A DNA stretch of 64,000 nucleotides from Paracoccaceae bacterium. Lineage in GTDB: Bacteria > Pseudomonadota > Alphaproteobacteria > Rhodobacterales > Rhodobacteraceae. Below are positions 58,852 through 64,000 of this stretch, in pieces; positions within the stretch are counted from its first letter, which is position 1, and the number at the start of each line of letters is the position of its first letter. The stretch lies in the NCBI GenBank assembly GCA_027489375.1, contig JAIXZW010000012.1:310001-374000 (forward strand), given 5' to 3'. A model generated the notes under the pieces. That model had not been told where the DNA came from. It saw only the letters and a list, made by a program, of their open reading frames with translations, and searched no databases. A program made the translations under genes and the position numbers.

Positions 58852-59189
58852 GTCTCGCGTTCCTTCATCAATCGGGTCACATAGTCGTCCAGCCGGTCGA
58901 GCCGCGCCTCCCAGAGCGCGCGCTGCTCGTCGAGCCAGCCTTTCATCGGGTCCAGCGCCTGCGGGTTCAGCGTGCAGGAGCGCACGCGCCCGTCCTTGGC
59001 GGTGGTGATCAGCCCTGCCGCCTCAAGCACCGAGAGGTGCCGCAGGATGGTGGGCAGCCTGAGCCCGCTCGGCCCCGCAAGTTCCGTCACCGCCGCAGGG
59101 CCACGGGCCAGCCGCTCCAGCATCGCCCGCCGCGTGGGATCGGAGAGCGCGTGGAAGAGCAGGGAAAGGTCGGGTTCATGCTTAGCCAT
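58848..59189 (-). CDS. ArsR-family transcriptional regulator
   Basis: 113-aa winged-helix repressor, first gene of the three-gene unit. The DNA-binding part is LFHALSDPTRRAMLERLARGP and LPTILRHLSVLEAAGLI. No paired metal-binding cysteines are seen, so it is probably not a metal sensor, in line with its SRPBCC partners. The ATG at 59189 is chosen; an ATG at 59210 in frame is possible. A palindrome overlaps this start and another lies at the promoter. Confidence 0.92.
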   Translation of the reverse strand: MAKHEPDLSLLFHALSDPTRRAMLERLARGPAAVTELAGPSGLRLPTILRHLSVLEAAGLITTAKDGRVRSCTLNPQALDPMKGWLDEQRALWEARLDRLDDYVTRLMKERET

Positions 59190-59198
59190 GTTGCTAAG
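59181..59198. promoter_or_regulatory. Operator-like palindrome at the ArsR start codon
   Basis: CTTAGC (59181-59186) and GCTAAG (59193-59198) flank six bases that contain the start codon of the arsR-type gene. Shares the CTTAGC core with the palindrome at 59227-59250. Confidence 0.55.
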
Positions 59199-59226
59199 TA
59201 ACACGCCCACCCGAGTCGCGACAGGA

Positions 59227-59260
59227 AAACTTAGCCAATCGGCGAAGTTTTGTGATTATC
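59227..59260 (-). promoter_or_regulatory. ArsR-operon operator and -10 element
   Basis: AAACTTAGCC (59227-59236) is complementary to GGCGAAGTTT (59241-59250) except for one base. On the minus strand GATAAT (59260-59255) is a good -10, so the transcript would start within the palindrome near 59248. This is the usual place for ArsR repression. Confidence 0.55.
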
Positions 59261-59381
59261 CGGCAAAGCCTAAAGGTGATGTTCGGCTTTGCGGGCAAAT
59301 CAGGGGCCGCCCTTTGTTGAAGCCGGACCGCCACGGGTCTATGGTGTGCAACGGCATACCGAAGGTAGAAGGAGTAGCGCA

Positions 59382-61532
59382 ATGACACGGATCGACAGGA
59401 ACGGGCTTTCCGTGGATGCGCGACTGGTCGATTTCGTCGAAGGCGCGGCGCTGTCGGGCACGGGGATCGGCGCAGACCGCTTCTGGTCGGGCTTTGCGGC
59501 CGCCGTGGCCGAACTCGGCCCGGTGAACCGCGCCCTGCTGGCCAAACGCGAAGACCTGCAAGCCAAGATCGACGCTTGGCACAAGGCGCGGCGCGGTCAG
59601 GCCATCATTGGCGCCGAATACCGCGCCTTTCTGGCCGAAATCGACTATCTGCTGCCCGAAGGGCCGGATTTCAAGATCGAGACGACAGGGGTGGACCCCG
59701 AAATCGCCCAGGTGCCCGGCCCGCAGCTTGTGGTTCCCGTGATGAACGCGCGCTACGCACTCAACGCCGCAAACGCCCGCTGGGGGTCGCTTTACGATGC
59801 GCTTTACGGGACCGATGCGCTTGGCGATGCGCCGAAGGGCAAGGACTATGACCCCGCCCGTGGCGACCGCGTGATCGCCTGGGCCAAGGATTTCCTTGAC
59901 GATGTGGCCCCGCTGGCAAAGGGCAGCCACGCCGATGTGACCGGCTACCGCGTCGAGGGCGGGGCATTGGTGCCTGCGCTGAAAGACCCCGCGCAATTCG
60001 CGGGCTATCGCGGGGATGCGCTGAAACCTTCGGCCATCCTGCTCAGGAACAACGGGCTGCACCTTGTGCTGCGGATCGACCCGCTCAACCGCATCGGATC
60101 GGTGGACAAGGCGGGTGTGGCCGATGTGCGGATGGAAGCCGCCATGTCCGCGATCATGGATTGCGAGGATTCGGTCGCGGCGGTCGATGCCGAGGACAAG
60201 GTTGTCGCCTATGCCAACTGGCTTGGCCTGATGCGCGGCGATCTGGTGGAAATGGTGCCCAAGGGTGCGCAGACCATCGAACGCCGTTTGCGCGACGACT
60301 ACGCCTTTACCTCCACCGATGGTGCGGAATTCAGCCTCAAGGGCCGTGCGCTGATGCTGGTGCGCAACGTGGGGCACCTGATGACCAACCCCGCCGTGCT
60401 CGACCAAGAGGGGCGCGAGGTGGGCGAAGGCATCATGGACGCCTTCATCACCACGCTTTGCGCGATGCACGACCTGCAAAAGACCACAGGCCCGCGCAAT
60501 TCGCTGCACGGGTCGGTCTATGTGGTGAAGCCCAAGATGCACGGGCCGGAAGAGGTGGCCTTTGCCTGCACCATCTTCGACCGCGTGGAAGACTGCCTTG
60601 GCCTGCCGCGCCATACGGTGAAGCTGGGCATCATGGACGAGGAGCGCCGCACCAGCGCGAACCTCAAGGAATGTATCCGCGCCGCGAAAAGCCGTGTCGC
60701 TTTCATCAACACGGGTTTCCTCGACCGCACAGGGGACGAGATCCACACCAGCATGGAAGCAGGCCCGATGGTGCGCAAGGGCGAGATGAAGAACGCCGCC
60801 TGGATCAAGAGCTACGAGGATCGCAACGTCGACATCGGCCTTGCCTGCGGGCTGAAGGGCCGCGCGCAGATCGGCAAGGGGATGTGGGCCATGCCCGACC
60901 TGATGGCCGCGATGCTCGAACAGAAGATCGCGCACCCCAGGGCGGGGGCGACCTGTGCATGGGTCCCCTCGCCCACCGCGGCCACGCTGCACGCCACGCA
61001 TTACCACCGCGTCGACGTTCTGGCGCGGCAGGACGGGATCGCGGCAGGCGGGGCGCGGGGGCGCATCGAAGACCTGCTGACCATCCCCGTGGCGCAAGGC
61101 ACCAACTGGTCCGAAGCCGAAGTGCAGGCCGAGGTCGAGAACAATGCCCAAGGCATCCTCGGCTATGTCGTGCGCTGGGTGGATCAGGGGGTCGGCTGCT
61201 CCAAGGTTCCCGACATCCATGATGTCGGCCTGATGGAGGACCGTGCGACCTGCCGCATCTCCAGCCAGGCGCTGGCGAACTGGCTGCACCACGGCGTCGT
61301 CACCGAAGCGCAGGTGATGGCCGCGATGCGCAAGATGGCCGCCGTGGTCGACCGCCAGAATGCGGGCGATGCGGCCTATGTCCCGATGGCGCCGAATTTC
61401 GACGGCGTGGCCTTCAAGGCCGCCTGCGATCTGGTGTTCAAGGGGCGCGAGCAGCCGTCGGGCTATACCGAACCCGTCCTCCACCGCCGCAGGCTCGAGG
61501 CCAAGGCCCGCGCGCGCATCCACGCGGTCTGA
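59382..61532 (+). CDS. glcB: Malate synthase G
   Basis: Condenses glyoxylate and acetyl-CoA to malate, cytoplasmic, for growth on C2 compounds. It is 716 aa, the single-chain G isoform. Seen: the TIM-barrel catalytic regions [47 protein letters not shown] and [18 protein letters not shown], with the Cys-Ala-Trp-Val-Pro-Ser-Pro block near the C-terminal part. The ATG 59382 has AAGGAG nine bases upstream. It ends three bases from the converging bolA gene. Confidence 0.97.
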   Translation: MTRIDRNGLSVDARLVDFVEGAALSGTGIGADRFWSGFAAAVAELGPVNRALLAKREDLQAKIDAWHKARRGQAIIGAEYRAFLAEIDYLLPEGPDFKIETTGVDPEIAQVPGPQLVVPVMNARYALNAANARWGSLYDALYGTDALGDAPKGKDYDPARGDRVIAWAKDFLDDVAPLAKGSHADVTGYRVEGGALVPALKDPAQFAGYRGDALKPSAILLRNNGLHLVLRIDPLNRIGSVDKAGVADVRMEAAMSAIMDCEDSVAAVDAEDKVVAYANWLGLMRGDLVEMVPKGAQTIERRLRDDYAFTSTDGAEFSLKGRALMLVRNVGHLMTNPAVLDQEGREVGEGIMDAFITTLCAMHDLQKTTGPRNSLHGSVYVVKPKMHGPEEVAFACTIFDRVEDCLGLPRHTVKLGIMDEERRTSANLKECIRAAKSRVAFINTGFLDRTGDEIHTSMEAGPMVRKGEMKNAAWIKSYEDRNVDIGLACGLKGRAQIGKGMWAMPDLMAAMLEQKIAHPRAGATCAWVPSPTAATLHATHYHRVDVLARQDGIAAGGARGRIEDLLTIPVAQGTNWSEAEVQAEVENNAQGILGYVVRWVDQGVGCSKVPDIHDVGLMEDRATCRISSQALANWLHHGVVTEAQVMAAMRKMAAVVDRQNAGDAAYVPMAPNFDGVAFKAACDLVFKGREQPSGYTEPVLHRRRLEAKARARIHAV

Positions 61533-61534
61533 GG

Positions 61535-61786
61535 TCAGCCGAGGTCGAGCGCCAGCGCGTGGACGCGGGTGTTGATGTCGCCAAGCGCCTTTTGCACGGC
61601 GCGGTGACGTTCGACCCGCCCCATCGCCGCAAGCTTCGGCGCACGCAGGCGCACGGCGAAATGGCTTTCGCCCGTCCCGTCATCCCCCGCGTGCCCCGCG
61701 TGGCGGTGGCTTTCGTTGACCACCTGCAACTCGGTCGGCGCGAAGGCTTCGGTCAGGCGGGCGGTGATCTCGTCGGCTACGGTCAT
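61535..61786 (-). CDS. bolA: BolA-family protein
   Basis: 83 aa, single BolA domain. Seen: helix LTEAFAPTELQVVNESHRHAGH, with the conserved HRHAGH region that helps bind iron-sulfur clusters with monothiol glutaredoxin, and SHFAVRLRAPKLAAMGRVERHRAV. It is divergent from the J-domain gene, an arrangement common in alphaproteobacteria, and converges on glcB. Confidence 0.94.
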   Translation of the reverse strand: MTVADEITARLTEAFAPTELQVVNESHRHAGHAGDDGTGESHFAVRLRAPKLAAMGRVERHRAVQKALGDINTRVHALALDLG

Positions 61787-61879
61787 TTAATTGTCAGAGG
61801 CATTTTGCGCCTCCCCCCTTCAATCCGGCGCGAGAAGGCTTAAACTCTCGCCTCCGAGTCGGAAAGGCCAGCCAGATCC

Positions 61880-62515
61880 ATGTCCACGCGTCCCCCGTTT
61901 GAATTCGATATCCGCGTCTCTTCCGACAAGAAGCGGCGCAAGACAGGACGCCGCGGCATGTCGGGGGCTTTCGAGACCTCGCAGAAGATGTGCGAATACC
62001 CGAACTGCAAGGAACAGGGGGCCTATCGCGCCCCGAAATCGCCCGACCTGCTCGACGAATACTTCTGGTTCTGCAAGGACCATGTCCGCGAATACAACCT
62101 GAAATGGAATTTCTTCAACGGCACGACCGACGAGGAATTCCAGAAATTCCTTGAAAAAGACCGGCTCTGGGGCCGCGAAACCCAACCCTTCGGCAAAAAG
62201 GCCGACGAGGGGCGGGCGTGGCAGCGGCTTGGCGTCGATGACCCGATGGCGATTCTGGGCGAGAAGGCGACGATCAACCCGCCCAAGCCCACCTCGAACG
62301 CCACGCGCAAACTGCCCGCGACCGAACGCAAGGCGATCGAGATTCTCGATGCCCGCGATACCTGGACGCGGACCGAGATCCGCAAGCAATACAAAAGCCT
62401 GGTGAAGGATCTTCACCCTGACATGAACGGCGGCGACCGCAGCGACGAGGAACGGTTGCAAGAGGTCGTCTGGGCCTGGGACCAGATCAAGGACAGCCGC
62501 TACTTCCGCGACTGA
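61880..62515 (+). CDS. J-domain (DnaJ-like) protein
   Basis: 211 aa. Only the C-terminal part is a J domain, with the HPD motif in VKDLHPDMNGG near residue 177 and helices around it. The first 150 residues are basic, then contain CEYPNCKEQGAY and FWFCKDHVREYN, where four cysteines or histidines could bind zinc. Such proteins sit upstream of cobS/cobT in many alphaproteobacteria, but no cob genes are seen here before the right end. Divergent from bolA. Confidence 0.88.
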   Translation: MSTRPPFEFDIRVSSDKKRRKTGRRGMSGAFETSQKMCEYPNCKEQGAYRAPKSPDLLDEYFWFCKDHVREYNLKWNFFNGTTDEEFQKFLEKDRLWGRETQPFGKKADEGRAWQRLGVDDPMAILGEKATINPPKPTSNATRKLPATERKAIEILDARDTWTRTEIRKQYKSLVKDLHPDMNGGDRSDEERLQEVVWAWDQIKDSRYFRD

Positions 62516-62877
62516 CGCAGCGCTTGCACCTGCGGGGCGGCGATGGCGATGCCAAGCGCGGCCAGCGCGAATCCGTTCTGTGGCAGCGCCATGACCAGCG
62601 CCAAGCCCTGCCCCGTGTAAATCCCCACGGGCAGGGCCAGCGCCAGAAACACGGCCATTCCCGCCAGCGCGGCCCGCAGCCAGCCCCCGACCCCGCTCCG
62701 CCCGAACCAGGGGGCTGCAAACCACCCCGAAAGCAGCGCAGGAGCAAGCACCCACAGGAACAGCGGCGAGGACAGGACCGACGCCTCGGTATCCGCGCCA
62801 AGGTCGAGCCGCGCCAAGGCTCCGGCGACCAGCGCGCCAAGCAGCAGGGCAATGATGAGACGCTGTTTCCTGTCCAT
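62500..62877 (-). CDS. Small multi-pass membrane protein
   Basis: 125 aa, from ATG 62877. About four hydrophobic segments (8-24, 38-58, 70-90, 96-116) and a basic C-terminus (ALRQSRK). The 3' end overlaps the converging J-domain gene by 16 bases. The frame is open further upstream but the 62877 start agrees with the first hydrophobic segment (RLIIALLLGALVAGALA). The family is not recognised. Confidence 0.7.
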   Translation of the reverse strand: MDRKQRLIIALLLGALVAGALARLDLGADTEASVLSSPLFLWVLAPALLSGWFAAPWFGRSGVGGWLRAALAGMAVFLALALPVGIYTGQGLALVMALPQNGFALAALGIAIAAPQVQALRQSRK

Positions 62878-62909
62878 CCCCCGCAGATAGCGCGGGCGGC
62901 GGGGCAAAT

Positions 62910-64000
62910 CTAGCGGTCGGTCAGGGTCTTGAGAAAGGCGACCAGCTCCGCCTCTTCGGCCTGCGAGAGTTTCAGGTTGCCAAGTTCGTCCTTGTTCACC
63001 CCCTCCGCCACCTCGGGCGCGGGCCAGCAGCCTTGGGCCAAGGCCTCGGCCTCGCTCGCCCAGTCGTCGGCGCAGGCGGGCAGGACATCGCGGGTGTTGT
63101 AGAAATGGACGACCCCTTCCAGCGTCCGGAACCAGCCGTTGTGCATATAGGCGCGGGGCTGTCCGGTCCAAAGGTTGCGCAAGGTCGGCACCTTGAACCG
63201 CCCCGTGTTGCCGTCCGCCAATGCGGCATAGACCGGATCGGCGGCAAGCGTCTCGGCAAGCCCCGTGTCGCGCCAGTCGCGGCCCGATCCATTGGCAGGG
63301 TTCGAATAATAGGGATTGTCGCGGTTCTTCGGCACGCCAAGGTTGTCATAGCTGAAATCGGTGAAAAGCGCACGCTCCCCCTTCGGCCCCCGCGACAGCA
63401 CATGACAGGCCGAACACTTCGCCTTGTCCTCGAAGAGTTTCAGCCCCGCCCGCTCTTGGCCCGTCAAATCGCCCGCATCGAAGCGCGAGGCAAAGGCGGC
63501 CACTTCGGCCGATCCCTCGAATCGGGCAAGCGACTGGCCGATCAGGGTCAGGACCTCCGCCTCCTGTCCCGTTGCGGGGCACAGCGCCGGATCGACCGCC
63601 GCGATCAACGACGCCTGTGACGCGCAGGCCCGCGCCGCCAGCGTGGCAGGGTCGGGCAAGGCCATCTCGTCGGGGTTCAGCAGCGGGGCCAGCGCCTGCT
63701 CCGCCGCCGGATCCCCCCCCGCCCGCCCCGTCGCGCGCCCGTCGGAGAACGCGCCGCCAAGGATGAGCGTTTCCCCCTCCTCGGTCACGTGATGCAGCAC
63801 GGGGGCCAGCGCGCCATAAGCAAGACTCGGCGGCTTGCGCGCCCCGAACCGCCCCGCAACCGCGCCTTGGGGAAAGGGCGACCCCGCCTCAAGCGGCGCG
63901 GTGAAGCCGTTCGCCGGATCATGGCACGAGGCGCAGGATTGCGCCCCCGTCACCGAAAGCGAGGCATCGAAGAACAGCGCACGGCCCAGATCGAGCATCG
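62910..64000 (-). CDS. Di-heme cytochrome c peroxidase/MauG-family protein (5' end outside window)
   Basis: At least 363 aa; the start, including the export signal, lies beyond position 64000. Two c-type heme sites are seen: CASCH near the visible N-terminus and CSACH in the middle. The conserved LGRALFFDASLSVTGAQ, PSLAYG, and GRFKVPTLRNL, with YMHNGWF, fit the MauG/CcpA family. It would reduce peroxide in the periplasm, or carry out an oxidation of a partner protein in the manner of MauG. A small membrane protein gene follows 32 bases later on the same strand. Confidence 0.9.
   Translation of the reverse strand, partial: MLDLGRALFFDASLSVTGAQSCASCHDPANGFTAPLEAGSPFPQGAVAGRFGARKPPSLAYGALAPVLHHVTEEGETLILGGAFSDGRATGRAGGDPAAEQALAPLLNPDEMALPDPATLAARACASQASLIAAVDPALCPATGQEAEVLTLIGQSLARFEGSAEVAAFASRFDAGDLTGQERAGLKLFEDKAKCSACHVLSRGPKGERALFTDFSYDNLGVPKNRDNPYYSNPANGSGRDWRDTGLAETLAADPVYAALADGNTGRFKVPTLRNLWTGQPRAYMHNGWFRTLEGVVHFYNTRDVLPACADDWASEAEALAQGCWPAPEVAEGVNKDELGNLKLSQAEEAELVAFLKTLTDR

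Noticed and set aside
59256..61523. Long open frame on the minus strand across malate synthase G (755 aa)
   Set aside because: It is a product of high GC third positions. The plus frame is an obvious malate synthase and the minus frame has no recognisable domain.

Overview
The window reads as a contiguous piece of chromosome from an alphaproteobacterium of the family Rhodobacteraceae (Rhodobacter, Paracoccus or a close relative). This rests on high GC content, on recognisable protein families (FadL-type porin, IalB, DUF1127, a stand-alone methionine synthase folate module, an LpxD cassette), on gene orders such as aroK-aroB beside xerD, and on intergenic hairpin elements of a kind that, from memory, recur in this family. 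Almost all of it is housekeeping or conserved accessory chromosome. No prophage, insertion sequence, CRISPR array or plasmid feature was seen. The only RNA genes are one tRNA-Gln and one candidate small RNA.

Layout. 1-10 kb: guaA, a nitroreductase, a zinc alcohol dehydrogenase and MFS exporter pair, a FadL-type outer membrane protein, an ATPase of unknown role, metA (with the glutamate that predicts acetyl-CoA use), an alpha/beta hydrolase, polyphosphate kinase 2 and a TetR regulator. 10.5-15.5 kb: a tightly coupled polyamine/opine-type ABC transporter (two permeases and an ATPase, no binding protein) and a MocR regulator divergent from a DUF1127 gene. 15.5-18.9 kb: kdsA-kpsE-kpsT, linking Kdo synthesis to group 2-type capsule export. 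18.9-25 kb: an NhaA-family protein that lacks the usual aspartates, a uracil-DNA glycosylase-like and SseB pair, rplM-rpsI, a methyltransferase, a YhiN-type flavoprotein and tRNA-Gln. 25-31.5 kb: a P-type ATPase, membrane proteins, an Asp-box (BNR) repeat cluster and a lipoprotein.

31.4-38.3 kb: aroK-aroB, a small membrane protein with a large exported protein, xerD and a CBS-domain protein, then a HerA-like ATPase. 38.3-39.4 kb: a candidate small RNA and ialB. 39.4-42 kb: lpxD, a dedicated acyl carrier protein and a ketosynthase, translationally coupled. This is the most interesting cluster because it could supply 3-oxoacyl groups to lipid A. 42-46.4 kb: an L,D-transpeptidase divergent from a DUF882 (MepK-like) peptidase, then rlmE and a Ppx/GppA phosphatase. 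46.7-49 kb: a 'virulence factor' family protein, a MetF-like reductase and a stand-alone methyl-THF:corrinoid methyltransferase, together a one-carbon/methionine module.

49-64 kb: pepN, an orphan Cache-domain histidine kinase, an NTF2-like protein, glycerate kinase, a photolyase with a 49-residue DUF2256 zinc-ribbon protein, an ArsR-SRPBCC-SRPBCC operon with two operator-like palindromes, malate synthase G, bolA opposite a J-domain protein, a small membrane protein, and a di-heme peroxidase that runs off the right end.
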